Assembly (NCBI GenBank): GCA_007026445.1
Contig: VDMD01000068.1
Coordinates: 62,001-126,000, forward strand
Direction of reading: 5' to 3'
DNA: 64,000 bases
Source of the DNA: Schizophyllum amplum
Lineage: Eukaryota; Basidiomycota; Agaricomycetes; Agaricales; Schizophyllaceae
Under the pieces are notes generated by a model. It did no database searches. It had not been told where the DNA came from and worked only from the letters and a program-made list of their open reading frames with translations. Made by a program: the position numbers and the translations under genes. Shown in pieces: positions 22,175 through 32,120 of this stretch. Positions within the stretch are counted from its first letter, which is position 1. Each line of letters opens with the position of its first letter.

Positions 22175-24997
22175 CTAAGGTCTGACATCCCCTTCCAGAA
22201 AGCGTACGCTCCTTCGCGCCTTTGCAACGGACGCTCTGTTGGTGAGTGCTCCATCTTTACTCTGTTGCTCTACGTCCTGCACCAGAGATGCAACTTTCTC
22301 CCTCATCTCCTCATAACTTTGCAGGCCTACAATATCCATGACCCAATCCTGGTCTTGTTCCAGCTTCTGCAGCAGCGCTTCGGGACTATCCACAACACCC
22401 AACACACCCATCTCCTCCAGGAGTGAGCTCCAAAGGAAGGGCTCTCGTGGTGAGCTGAACGGTACTTTTTGTTCGAGAAACCTTCTCATAGGATTCTCAG
22501 ACACGTCAGGCGCCTTTTTCGTGACCAAGGCGGCTCGTACCCGGTCGGCCGCGTCCTCGGCAAGTACGACATTGGTTCGGTACCGGGAACACGCCGGTTT
22601 ACTCGCATCCGCGCTAAGCGCGTCAGCGGTGAGTACCGAGTTCACCGATGCTACGCTGACTCGCATGACTTGCGGCGCTCCGGGCGCTTCGCGCAATGGT
22701 ACACCATCACCAACCCACAAAAGAATTGGCCAACTTTCGACTTCCTCCTCCGTCCACTTGCGACACTCGTCTGCCTCGTCGGCGAGCACAGCGTTATCAT
22801 GTCGCCGGACAATCGCCTTCCTGGTTTTGTGGCACAGGTTATACTGAGCGTAGTGCTCCTCTATATTGCTCTCTGAAGAGTGCAGGTAAGGATCCTCACA
22901 CAAAGTTCCAGCTTCTAACTGCGCTTTCCAAGACAAAGCCTGATCTTGAATAGCCTCATAGCAATCACACCCCAGGAAGTCGAGTATGTCTTCCTTCTTT
23001 GCTTCTACCTCACTGACGACTTTTTCTAGACTAGTGGCAGCGCTGAGGCCGTCGACCTCTGCAAGCAGGTGGTACCAGCAGGTGAGTCCATCTACAAAGT
23101 CGCTAGAACATCCACAATCTTGTAGCTCGGTTTCCAGAAGCCAGCTCATGCGATGTGCGCGAAGATCGGGCAAAATGCGTGAGTTTAGCGACTCCCTTCG
23201 CCTCACCGCCTCTTTTCCCCACAGAGGGTCGTCTGACTCGTCTTCTGACGCGTCCGATGAAGCGGACGGCGAGCGCGCGCGTTCTGCCTCGCTCCCCCGG
23301 CTGCATAGTGAGCCAGCTGTCGCCCAACGCGACTCTCCACCGACTTCTCCTCCTTGAGACTCGCTCTCTTCGTCGTGCTCTCGCGTGAGACTGCGGATCT
23401 CACCCGTTTGGCAGGTCTCCCGGCTCTCGACATCAGGCTTACTCGCGCGAAGGCGCGAGTTCGAAAGCAGATCACCGGGCGCTTTCTGCTGAAGCTGCGG
23501 GGCAACAGGCGCCGCCACCGCCGCTTCTTGCTGCTTCGCAGCTCGGCGCTTCTCACGCGCGAGGAAGCCGCGCGTCACCTTTGTTCTCTTTCTCATTTTA
23601 TTCGTCTCAGGTGCGAGTTCGTTTGTGGCAACTACAGGACCATACTGACGCGTTTTTCTTTGTTTTCCCAGCGCAAACGGACTGGTAGGATCACGCAGGC
23701 CGGCCGCTTTCGAGGTGGAACCGGCTCCTTCCTTCACAACGCGTCTCGCACTGCTACCAGCGTGCCCGGACTCGCTAGTTGCACCCATTGGCACAGGATC
23801 GCGCTTCGGGGGCGGCGACTGCCCTAGAGGAGCGGCGGAGAACTTGGTACGTAGAACACGCACCCTGACGTCCGCTAATGCCTCCTGAATAAGTGCGGCA
23901 CCAGCTAACACATCTCTCGACGCCGGGAATTCTCCCTCGAGGGAAGACGCACGAGGTGTGTCTCCGCTTTCTTTCCTTTCGCTCACAGCGCTAGAGACAG
24001 GTTCTTCGCCGGTCGGCGCACAGGAATCGCTCGCGGGCGCAAGTTCAACACCGAGTGGGCTTGCTGGCGATCTGGGGCGCGCCTTTGAAGCGTACTCCGC
24101 CGCGAAAGCGTGCTGGAGTTCGCCAGGGGCACCTGTTCGCTTGCGCCCGCTGTTGCGAAAGGCGGCTCGCTTTATAGGTAACCCAGAGTTCGAAAAATTC
24201 GTATTACGCATCCGGGCGCCTACTGAAGATTCCTGAGCAGATTGGGCGCACTTCGGCGTTGCGGGCTCATCTCGCAAGACCGCGGTAACTTGTTTACGCA
24301 CCGGCGCGTCCGGTACGTCGCCTCTTTCTTTTTCTTTTCTTACAGCAGCCCTTTCAGCGGCTACTCTCTTGTTTTCCACGCCGGACACGACTTTGGGAGC
24401 GTCAAGGCCGAGCACGCTCAAAGACGCGCTCGCTCGCGCTCCGGAAGCACGGCCAGCAGCGCCAGCGCCCTGACGGGAATCATTACACGCGCTTGACGGC
24501 TTGTGTTCGCGTTCCGGAGACGCAGGACTCGCTAGACCAAATGCAGAGTGCGTAGAATTCGAGTAAGACGACTCTGGACTTATTAACGCTGCCTGGTGTG
24601 GCACAGCATCGCCCGACGCGGCAGCCATGCTGTAAGACGCGAATGGATCTCGCGCCTGGTCTGACGTGCGCGGTACGTCTCTCGCTACCCGCCTCTCGCT
24701 TCTGACCGCCTTCTGGGCAGATAATCTTGTGTCTGGCGCGTAAGACGCGCTCGTACTTTTATTTTCTTTGTAGTCAACCAGCTCTGCACTCGGTGCGTCG
24801 CTCTGCACGTCTTGCGGCTCGTCTGGGATATGCTGACCGCCTCCTCTTGTTCCAGCAACTTTCCTTGAAGGCGCGGCGTTGTCGGGCACGCATTGCATGA
24901 GCGCGCTCGATATTTCGCATGCTCGCACTTCCGGGATGCGACCAATCGTAACAGGAGCGTGCTGAGACACACAAGGTACGTCCCCCTCATTGGGCAC
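22175..24997 (-). CDS. LTR-element ORF2, unknown 940-residue protein
   Basis: A single open frame of 941 codons on the element's coding strand, ending about 700 bp before the purine tract. The first two thirds are rich in Ser, Ala, Arg and Glu and low in structure. The C-terminal third is more globular, with a Cys- and Trp-containing stretch (ETELQDCGCSSDFVDGLTCW) and many acidic helices. No retroviral aspartate, zinc knuckle or polymerase motif is visible. There is no good ATG at its beginning. It overlaps ORF1 by 313 nt in the -1 frame, so it may be made by frameshifting or splicing from ORF1. The tetrad G-D-V-P recurs three times in it. A Gag-like structural role is possible but unsupported by any motif. 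Confidence 0.6.
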   Translation of the reverse strand: MPNEGDVPCVSQHAPVTIGRIPEVRACEISSALMQCVPDNAAPSRKVAGTRGGGQHIPDEPQDVQSDAPSAELVDYKENKSTSASYAPDTRLSAQKAVRSERRVARDVPRTSDQARDPFASYSMAAASGDAVPHQAALISPESSYSNSTHSAFGLASPASPEREHKPSSACNDSRQGAGAAGRASGARASASLSVLGLDAPKVVSGVENKRVAAERAAVRKEKERGDVPDAPVRKQVTAVLRDEPATPKCAQSAQESSVGARMRNTNFSNSGLPIKRAAFRNSGRKRTGAPGELQHAFAAEYASKARPRSPASPLGVELAPASDSCAPTGEEPVSSAVSERKESGDTPRASSLEGEFPASRDVLAGAALIQEALADVRVRVLRTKFSAAPLGQSPPPKRDPVPMGATSESGHAGSSARRVVKEGAGSTSKAAGLRDPTSPFALGKQRKTRQYGPVVATNELAPETNKMRKRTKVTRGFLAREKRRAAKQQEAAVAAPVAPQLQQKAPGDLLSNSRLRASKPDVESRETCQTGEIRSLTREHDEESESQGGEVGGESRWATAGSLCSRGSEAERARSPSASSDASEDESDDPLWGKEAVRRRESLNSRILPDLRAHRMSWLLETELQDCGCSSDFVDGLTCWYHLLAEVDGLSAATSLEKVVSEVEAKKEDILDFLGCDCYEAIQDQALSWKAQLEAGTLCEDPYLHSSESNIEEHYAQYNLCHKTRKAIVRRHDNAVLADEADECRKWTEEEVESWPILLWVGDGVPLREAPGAPQVMRVSVASVNSVLTADALSADASKPACSRYRTNVVLAEDAADRVRAALVTKKAPDVSENPMRRFLEQKVPFSSPREPFLWSSLLEEMGVLGVVDSPEALLQKLEQDQDWVMDIVGLQSYEEMREKVASLVQDVEQQSKDGALTNRASVAKARRSVRFLEGDVRP

Positions 24998-26112
24998 GCG
25001 TTCTGACGACTTAGGCTTCGTCCGGGGACGGCCAGGGAGTCTGAATTCGCGCAGCGTGCCTCAGACATCGACCACTTGTCCCAACGACGCACAAGGTCTT
25101 GCCGTGCAGCCGGTGCGGTCTCGGACTCAGAAGCCGCGCGCCTCTCCGAGAGCGAACACAGTACGTCTTTATTTCCCTCTTCCTTGCTAACCACGCTTCT
25201 TGCAGCTTCTCCTCCATCTTGCGCGAGCGCGCTCACGCTGAATGCGCTCACCGCCATACCCGCCGTTGCCTCGAGAGCGCTACCAACAACCAACGTCGCC
25301 TTCCGTGTCTCGTGCGAAGCGTCCTCCGGCTGGTGCGTTAGCTGTGGCGACTGCGACGGTTCCCGGGGTGCTGTCAGGTGCGTAGTACGCGGGTCGCTTG
25401 TATTGTGATTTACTGACGCCTCCCGCAGCAGAAATGTGTCGCGAGATGGAGCGCGCACGTTCTGCGCAATACGAAGGCCTCGCGCCTCAAGGCGGGCGCC
25501 TTGTACGTCAACTTTCGCTGCCTCCACACCGCTGATGACGCCCTCAGGAGATGGTGATTCGCCCGGCGCGTGAAACGCGACCATGCGCTGACTGTGGATC
25601 TGTTTAGACGGCCAGTAGCCCAGTGCGTCGCTCGAAGCGTAGTTCGAGGAGTGCTCATCGTACTGACAGCGTCTTTTCAATCCAGCAACTTCACCATCGG
25701 GCGCAGAGCACCCGCTCGCACCGCTCCACAGCGTCAACTCTCTTCGCAGCCCATCCTCCCAAGGAGGCGGACGTCGCATTTCTAGTACTTCCAGCTCGGT
25801 CTGCCCCATCTGAGCTTGTGTGGGCTCGTCGGACGCATTTCGAATTGGCCAAAAACCGCGCTTCAGCGGCAGCAGGCTACCGTGAAGGTGATTCTGTACA
25901 GTACTAGACACCATCAATCTTTTTATTTCTTCGTCTCTTCGTACACTGCTTGCTAGCAAGGCAGGTAGACGCAAATTCGGCGTGTTGAAGCGCCGTTGGG
26001 GTGTATTTCCAAGCCCGAAGGCTGGCAAGGTGATGTCTCGCCGTTGAAGACGCGAAATCGTGTTCGATTCTCGAGGATAGCCCGAAAACGAAGATCCCTC
26101 AGATGAAAACAT
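24685..26112 (-). CDS. LTR-element ORF1, unknown protein
   Basis: The frame is open from 26250. The first ATG that looks usable is at 26112 (MFSSEGSSFSGYPRESN), giving about 475 residues. It is the first frame after the primer-binding-site end, the position where Gag is normally coded. The protein is polar and rich in Ser, Arg, Ala and Glu, with no CCHC zinc knuckle. The last 104 codons overlap ORF2 in another frame. Which of the two frames is used in the overlap cannot be decided here. Confidence 0.5.
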   Translation of the reverse strand: MFSSEGSSFSGYPRESNTISRLQRRDITLPAFGLGNTPQRRFNTPNLRLPALLASSVRRDEEIKRLMVSSTVQNHLHGSLLPLKRGFWPIRNASDEPTQAQMGQTELEVLEMRRPPPWEDGLRRELTLWSGASGCSAPDGEVAGLKRRCQYDEHSSNYASSDALGYWPSKQIHSQRMVAFHAPGESPSPEGVISGVEAAKVDVQGARLEARGLRIAQNVRAPSRDTFLLREASVNHNTSDPRTTHLTAPREPSQSPQLTHQPEDASHETRKATLVVGSALEATAGMAVSAFSVSALAQDGGEAARSVVSKEEGNKDVLCSLSERRAASESETAPAARQDLVRRWDKWSMSEARCANSDSLAVPGRSLSRQNACPMRGTYLVCLSTLLLRLVASRKCEHAKYRARSCNACPTTPRLQGKLLEQEEAVSISQTSRKTCRATHRVQSWLTTKKIKVRARLTRQTQDYLPRRRSEARGG

Positions 26113-26638
26113 TATTTGGACGACGGTGGTCAGAGCCGGGAAACTTTCTCTACGAGTCTGAGGTGGGAAAGGGGAGTTGTAGGTGGTGTGTTGGGGTTGT
26201 ATGAGTACAGAGAAAATAGAAACAAGCGCACAGGAGACACAGGAACACAAGAAATCGAGTCAGGACAGTAGCTAGGGTCCGAGATAAGAGAAACGAAACT
26301 TAGAGTCTAGGTAACAAGCCGGGGGCCCACTGGAGTGGGGAGCGCTCCCTCAGAACGAGTCTGAAGGGTGGCTAAGCCTCGGAAGGCCGGGAGTTCGAAG
26401 CTTTTCGAGGGGAGTTCGACGAGGCAGAATGGAGCGTTAACTCCAAGTCCGACAGGATAGAACAGAACTAGCACAGTATATTTGTTTCCCCACTGGGAGA
26501 ATGTGATAGAATATGCAACAGAGCCGATGATATTCAATCGATCCCAGAGCCAATAGTCCGAAGGGCAGTAAGCCGATGGTCACAATGGCTTGGTCCGAGT
26601 GCACAAAGGCAGCTTTAGCAATTTATCAATCAAATTCC

Positions 26639-26656
26639 CCCTCGCGGTGGGCTCCA
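26639..26656 (-). promoter_or_regulatory. candidate primer-binding site of the LTR element
   Basis: On the minus strand, two bases inside the LTR, the sequence is TGGAGCCCACCGCGAGGG. TGG at the start complements the universal CCA end of tRNA. On the plus strand the adjoining bases CAAATTCC resemble a tRNA T-loop, which supports the assignment. The tRNA species was not identified. Confidence 0.55.
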
Positions 26657-26658
26657 GA

Positions 26659-27655
26659 TAATGAGGATCGAGCGCCTCTGGGAGGTCCGTGCACGCGCCT
26701 GGCTCACACCAAACACAAACACACAAACACAACACAATTAAATGGGGTTTTGACCTCGCCGGGGGCGGCGCGAGTCCGATTTGTATTGCTTGGGGGCAAC
26801 TAAATATACCTTGTACTTTGTACTTGCTCTTCGACTGAACAAACACTCAGACACAAAGTCCGGTAGGTTATTCTGTTCTGTCTCGCTCCTTTCTCTTTTG
26901 CCTTTCACTCGATCGGCGACTTCCGGTGTGGAAGGACAACCAAGTAACGGTTTATTTGGTTTACACCGGAAATTCCGGGTGTTTCCACAGGAGATGGCTC
27001 CGGTCAGGTGGGTACCCGGGTGCTCAGAGGTCTCCCAGAACCAGGGAGACCTCCCTCCTTATATACTGCTTGCTTCTTGTATTTTAAATACCTCGACTCG
27101 AGTCACTTTGAGAACAATGCCGCCCTCGATTCCGCTTATCGCTTTATGGCCAGCCCGGATCATCATCGGGATGATGTCAAGCCAATCAATCTCGTGCCGT
27201 CCTCCGAGAGCGATCCAGATCGCCGGACGCGATCAGGTGATATGCGCGCCACAGCGTGTATCTGGCTGTACCTCTCTCTCTTTAATTCTTCTGCCTGCGC
27301 GCGGCGTGTATGGCTTTATTGGATAATCTGCCTCACTGTTCCAGACAAGTCTAAACATCTTCCGAGAGTATAACGATTTGCGAGTGGGTTTACTAATCCT
27401 TGACGTGGTTCTTACACCACTCTCGGAGAAGCTCTGACTCCGAGGACTCGCATGATGTGTCCAGTGCTCGGTCGGAGTGGCTACCGCCTCACAAAGGCCT
27501 CAATACTATCCAAGGTACTCGCTCACCGAGCTCTCGATAGCTGCAGCACTCGCTATCCAGCAATATACAGATCCGAATATTTGTAGCATTTATTTGTTCT
27601 TAGCCAAATTGCGTAAAAACGCGAATTTAACGCTGAACGCGCAGCAGGCGTATTA
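26659..27655 (-). repeat. long terminal repeat (element 5' LTR)
   Basis: 997 bp, the right copy in window orientation and the same sequence as 20477-21473. It is directly followed by the ATAC target duplicate and then by the resumed MYND exon (GCT GAT ACC GTC). Confidence 0.92.
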
Positions 27656-28571
27656 ATACGCTGATACCGTCTTATATAACTACTGCTGCCGGTACAATAT
27701 CTACGCAGCTTCGTGTAGGCGAGGCAAAGGATTGACACGAGTACTTTGCTCGAATACGGCGGTGAGTCGCTGGACTGGCTTGTTATTTTGTCCAAACTCA
27801 CACTTCTTTCTGACTATCAGGGACCCGGATTGCACGTCGGCGGCGCGGTTCGTGTCTGTCCTTGTGGCGACGCGTTCTACTGCTCGAAAACGTGTCAACG
27901 GGCGCACTGGCGTGCAACGCATGGGGACACATGCTGCGCAGCGGAAGGCCCTTGGGGTTTGCACGGTATGTACTAGTAATTTTCGGCCGCCCATTTTATC
28001 TCATCTCTTCCACGATAACTTCTGACTGCATGACAGGTACCATCAGCCTGGGCGACATACTATACCTCAACGTCCAAGCGAGCTATTGCATCGGCCAGTG
28101 TCCGTCGGTGACCATCTCCAACGTACTCGAGGTATACAAGCAGGGGAAGCGACCGATGATCAGTATAGATGCTGCTCGAGAGTATCCGGGCGTACGCATT
28201 GTGGTGCGGTCCCTGGAGGCGGATTCGGTACTTCCACCCCCGATAGAGTCGATTGTGCCGATGGCGGCTGCACACGAAGTGCTCGTCGAGATGCGGATCA
28301 CTCTAGGACAGACGGAGCATGTGCGCATGCTTCCTTTGACGTACGACATCTCTTTCTTTGCGAACATGTTGGTCAAGGCGCAGGCCAACGAGTCACAGAC
28401 GGCAAGGGAGTTACATACGGCAAGGGAGTCACAGACGGCAGGGGAGTCGCAGACATCGAGCGAGTTACAGACAACCATGGAGTCACAGACGTAGTCGTAC
28501 GGTATATATGTGCAAAGCGACTTGTCCCCTCATTGCAATCCTATATATTTTGTTGCTCTCCTATATATTGA

Positions 28572-28960
28572 CTAGGAGAGACCCGTGTTTACAAACCCGA
28601 GTGTCTTCAAAGACTTTTTATCTCCATTCCGTTGCCTGTAGTAAGTCCTTGAGAGGCGTGGTTTGGCATGCATCCAACCCGGTGCATGTGCGAACTGCGA
28701 AGGGATCGTAAGGCAAGAACGGTCCAACGGTATCGACTTGCTACGTCGTCGTGCAATTAAAGGTATGATGCAGGCCTGTGGCGCTCGCGTCGACCCGCGA
28801 CACGCCAAGTCCAAGGTTGCGTTGTTAAGAGAGGTCACCGGACGGTTGAAGGTCGTATGTCACGCAAATGTCACACGCTTTTCGTCTCAGAAAGGCAACT
28901 TTCGAAATCTGTCAAAGCGCGGCAGCTCGGCAAAAAGGGCCTCCTTGCTTATAGAAGGGA
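28572..28960. other. extra segment in the 3' flank of MYND paralogue 3
   Basis: Flanks of paralogues 2 and 3 match up to CTCCTATATAT and again from ACACTTCGAAGGTGCTGAC. About 390 bp between these points is present only here. It contains an open plus frame (from about 28663, ...ACANCEGIVRQERSNGIDLL) with no recognised domain. CTCCTATATATT occurs twice at its left edge. It may be an inserted sequence or a part lost from the other copy. Confidence 0.45.
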
Positions 28961-29439
28961 TGTTCAACTTGTACACTTCGAAGGTGCTGACCACTATACC
29001 TATAACGCTACCGCGTCTACCTCGTGCAGTGTCGCCGCCTCCTTCTCTCCCGCCTTCTTGCCCATGCCCGCCTCCGTCGCCCATACTCCGTCTCCTCCGC
29101 CTCCTCCGCCACCGCCTCCTCCTCCTCCTCCGCCTACGCCGTCGTCGTCGCAAGCTCCTTCTTCGACGTGACCTCCCTCGATGCGTCTCCGCCGAGCCCA
29201 TTGAACGCGTTGCCGCCTAGTTCCTCCTTTGACGCCTAGTTCCTCCTTTGACGCGTAGAAAACTCCCTTTAGCACGCTAGAAAACTCCCTTTAGCACGCT
29301 AGAAAACTCCCTTTGGCACGCTCGCCGGGCAAGGTCCTTCGACGCGTCGAGAGCGGTGCATCCGGGCGAGTCTGGAATGTGCACGCGTCGGCGAGCTCCT
29401 TCTTCGACCGCTTTGAGTTCCTTCTAGCGCGGTCGCCGG

Positions 29440-29905
29440 CGAGCTCTGCGACGCATCTGCACGTCGCCGGCGAGCTCCTTCTTCGACACGTCGCCGGCCA
29501 GCTCCTTCTTCGACACGTCGCCGGCCAGCTCCTTCTTCGACACGTCGCCGGCCAGCTCCTTCTTCGACACGTCAGACGCTGAGCTCCTTTTAGCGTACTC
29601 CCCGGCGAGCTCCTCCTTCATCAAAGACGTCGTCGGCGAGGTCCTTCGACACGCCGAGAGCGAGGTCCTTCGACACGCCGAGAGCGAGGTCCTTCGACAC
29701 GCCGAGAGCGAGGTCCTTCGACACGCCGAGAGCGAGGTCCTTCGACACGTCAGACGCTGAGCTCCTTTTAGCGTACTCCCCGGCGAGCTCCTCCTTCATC
29801 AAAGACGTTGTCAGCGAGGTCCTTCGACACGCCGAGAGCGAGGTCCTTCGACACGCCGAGAGCGAGGTCATTCGACACGCCGAGAGCGGTACGCTCGGAC
29901 GAGTC
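29440..29905. repeat. 27-bp and 25-bp tandem repeats
   Basis: Four 27-bp units of CTTCTTCGACACGTCGCCGG CCAGCTC lie at about 29480-29580. Then five units of a 25-bp repeat containing GACACGCCGAGAGCGAGGTC lie at 29645-29750. A second cluster of the latter follows at 29820-29890 after a duplicated linker (GCTGAGCTCCTTTTAGCGTA), so a larger unit of about 180 bp was itself duplicated. Confidence 0.75.
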
Positions 29906-30160
29906 TGGAGGTGCACTAGGGCGAGTCTGGAGGTGCACTAGGGCGAGTATGGAGGTGCACTAGGGCGAGTATGGAGGTGCACTAGGGCGAGTCTGGAGGT
30001 GCACTAGGGCGAGTCTGGAGGTGCATCAGGGCGAGTATGGAGGTGCATCAGGGCGAGTCTGGAGGTGCACTAGGGCGAGTCTGGAGGTGCGCTAGGGCAA
30101 GTCTGGAGGTGCACTAGGGCGAGTATGGAGGGGCACTAGGGCGAGTATGGAAGTGTACGC
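29905..30160. repeat. 22-bp tandem repeat, about twelve copies
   Basis: The unit is GCACTAGGGCGAGTCTGGAG GT with C/A and T/A variants (GCATCAGGGCGAGTATGG). No reading frame is kept in a way that suggests coding, since 22 bp is not a multiple of three. Confidence 0.85.
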
Positions 30161-30189
30161 GTCGACCTCCGTGGACGGATCGATCTTCA

Positions 30190-30480
30190 GGGACCTTCTT
30201 CGACGCGAGCTCCTCCTTCGACGCGAGCTCCTCCTTCGACGCGAGCTCCTCCTTCGACGCAAGCTCCTCCTTCGACGCGAGCTCCTTCTAGCGCGCTCGC
30301 CGGCGAGCTCCTTCTAGCGCGCTCGCCGGCGGGCTCCTTCTAGCGCGCTCGCCGGCGGGCTCCTTCTAGCGCGCTCGCCGGCGGGCTCCTTCTAGCGCGC
30401 TCGCCGGCGGGCTCCTTCTAGCACGCTCGCCGGCGGGCTCCTTCTAGCACGCTCGCCGGCGGCCTCTATCTGACGCGTCG
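30190..30480. repeat. 18-bp and 25-bp tandem repeats
   Basis: Five copies of CGACGCGAGCTCCTCCTT are followed by about seven copies of a 25-bp unit, CTCCTTCTAGCGCGCTCGCC GGCGG. Both keep the GAGCTC/CTCGCC words seen in the arrays near 11.5 and 29 kb, so all belong to one degenerate family. Confidence 0.8.
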
Positions 30481-30829
30481 ATGGAAGGTGTAGGCGTCGG
30501 CCTGCATGATCGCGTCGACACTTAAAGGGTGCACGCGGTGAGAGATGAACGCGGGCGAGAGATGAACGCGGGCGAGAGATGAACGCGGGCGAGAATTGGC
30601 GGGCTCCTCTTCAGACACGTCGGCGGCGGGCTCCTCTTCAGACACGTCGTTGGCGGGCTCCTTCGACGGCCCTTCCCCGCTGAGCTCCTCGCGAGCTCCC
30701 TGGACCCGTCACCGGCGGGCTCCTCTTTCGACGCGTCAGACGCTGAGCTCCTCTTCAAACACGTCAGTCGCTGAGCTCCTTTTAGCGCGCTCGCCGGCGA
30801 GGTTCTTCGTCAACGCATCGACAAGGTCG

Positions 30830-31345
30830 GATGACGAGCTCCGTGACGGCGACGACCTCCGTGGACGCGGTGACCTCCGTGCACTCGTCGACCTCCGTGC
30901 ACTCGTCGACCTCCGTGGACGCGGTGACCTCCATGAACGCGTCGACCTCCGTGCACAGATCGGCCTCCGTGGACGCGTCGACCTTCGTGGACGCATGAGG
31001 CGACCTCCGTGCACAGATCGACCTCCGTAGACGCGTCGACCTTCGTGGACGCATGAGGCGACCTCCGTGCACAGATCGACCTCCGTGCACGCGTCGACCT
31101 CCGTGCACAGATCGACCTCCGTGGACGCGGCGACCTCCGTGGACGCGTCAGCCTGCATGGACGCGTCGACATCCGTGAACGCATCGGCCTCCGTGCACAG
31201 ACCGACCTCCGTGCACGCATGAGGCGACCTCCGTGGACGCGTCGACCTCCGTGGACGCATGAGGCGACCTCCGTGCACTCGTCGACCTCCATAGACGCGT
31301 CAACCTCCGTGCACGCATCGACTTCCGTGGACGCATCGACACGTA
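30830..31345. repeat. 18-bp tandem repeat
   Basis: The unit is GACCTCCGTGGACGCGTC, varying to GACCTCCGTGCACAGATC, with interposed GCATGAGGC. Higher-order order is visible: the pair CACAGATCGACCTCCGT plus GACGCATGAGG recurs at about 60-bp intervals between 30950 and 31090. Confidence 0.8.
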
Positions 31346-31599
31346 AAGGGTGCAGGCGGTGCGAGGTGCAGGTGGCGAGGGGTGCATGCAACGAGCGTCG
31401 AGAGGTGTACGCGTGCGAGAGTGAATGCGGCGAGAGAGATGAACGCGGCGAGAGAGATGAACGCGGCAGGACTCGAGAGGTGCACTCGGGCGACGTGCTC
31501 GAGCAAGGGAGATGTGGACGCGGGCGACGTGCACGCGGGCGAGGGAGAGATGTGCACGCGGGCGACGTGCACGCGGGCGAGGAAGAGATGTGCACGCGG

Positions 31600-32120
31600 G
31601 CGAGCGGCTGCATGCAGTTCGGCGAGGGCGCAGTTGGATACCGCGAATTCGGGCTGGACCTGAAGCCAGGCGACGTCTTCCTTGTACGGTTGCTGGACGT
31701 CGCCGAGCAAGCGGGCGAGCGCTTCGTTGAGGGTTGGCCGGCATATTGAGCTTCGGCGTAGATGTCGTACTTGTGCTGTCCTTCGGGAGGTCCTGAAGAC
31801 TGGTACAGCGGCGCGAGAGACCGTGCGCGTTGGGGTTCGACGATCGGTGGTCCGTAGGCAATCGCGGTGGCTGCGAAAAGGAATTCAGTGACGCGTATAC
31901 TTGGAGGGTCGTTGGCTACTCACTGTGGGCGTGTTGTTCGCGCACCTGTTGAGGGATTGCTAACCGCGCGCATTGAGTCTAGAAGTACTCGTGGACGGAG
32001 ATGGATCATCGAGCGCTAGCCGAGGTCGGGTTTGCTGTCGATTTTGCATGCTATTGGGGAGTATTTCAGTCAAGGGAGAACCCACGCATTGAGTAGTGCA
32101 CGCACCTAGCGAATCCCTCG
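31600..32120 (-). pseudogene. upstream exons of a repeat-array gene, probably decayed
   Basis: Minus-strand signals include a start MQNRQQTRPRLALDDPS near 32050, preceded by an intron-like stretch (GTGCGTGCAC...CCAATAG). There is also a helix-like frame near 31640-31760 reading NEALARLLGDVQQPYKEDVA and continuing WLQVQPEFA. This last frame runs into the arrays below 31.6 kb. The start and flanks match those at 14.5-14.7 kb. A complete gene model could not be assembled, so it may be a real multi-exon gene or a decayed copy. Confidence 0.4.

Larger units (their letters stand above)
20473..27659 (-). mobile_element. non-autonomous LTR retrotransposon, complete, with 4-bp target duplication
   Basis: Two 997-bp direct repeats (20477-21473 and 26659-27655) bound a 5.2-kb interior. 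ATAC precedes the left LTR (20473-20476) and follows the right one (27656-27659). Only one ATAC is expected from the reconstructed host exon. The LTRs look identical by eye. They begin TAAT and end ATTA instead of the usual TG...CA. A candidate primer-binding site starts TGGAGCCCACCGCG on the minus strand two bases inside the right LTR. A purine-rich tract (GGTGTGGGGGAGA) lies next to the left LTR, so the element runs on the minus strand. No reverse transcriptase, RNase H, integrase or protease motifs are present in either long frame. It must depend on another element for mobility. Confidence 0.9.
19199..28494 (+). pseudogene. MYND-type zinc-finger protein, paralogue 3, split by an LTR element
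   Basis: Coding pieces are 19199-20476, then after the insertion 27660-27761, 27821-27965 and 28037-28494. Without the insertion and one target-site copy, all pieces are in frame and would give about 660 residues with the paralogue intron phases. The insertion adds a TAA stop directly at the LTR boundary, so the present frame ends after 426 residues and the finger and C-terminal domain are lost. The downstream part still carries an intact finger half (VCPCG, FYCSKTCQRAHW, HGDTCC). It ends in a Ser/Gln/Thr-rich tail of repeated E-S-Q-T units that the other copies lack. No other stop or frameshift is seen, so inactivation appears recent. Confidence 0.88.

Noticed and set aside
22338..22876. Plus-strand frames and intron-like GTACGT...CAG stretches inside the LTR element
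   Set aside because: They lie opposite the 940-codon minus frame. The donor-like words arise from recurring codons for G-D-V-P on the other strand, and the primer site and purine tract both place the element on the minus strand.
28887..29275. Arg-rich and Gly-rich frames near 29.1 kb
   Set aside because: They are translations of a CCTCCGCCTCCTCC-type low-complexity run on either strand.
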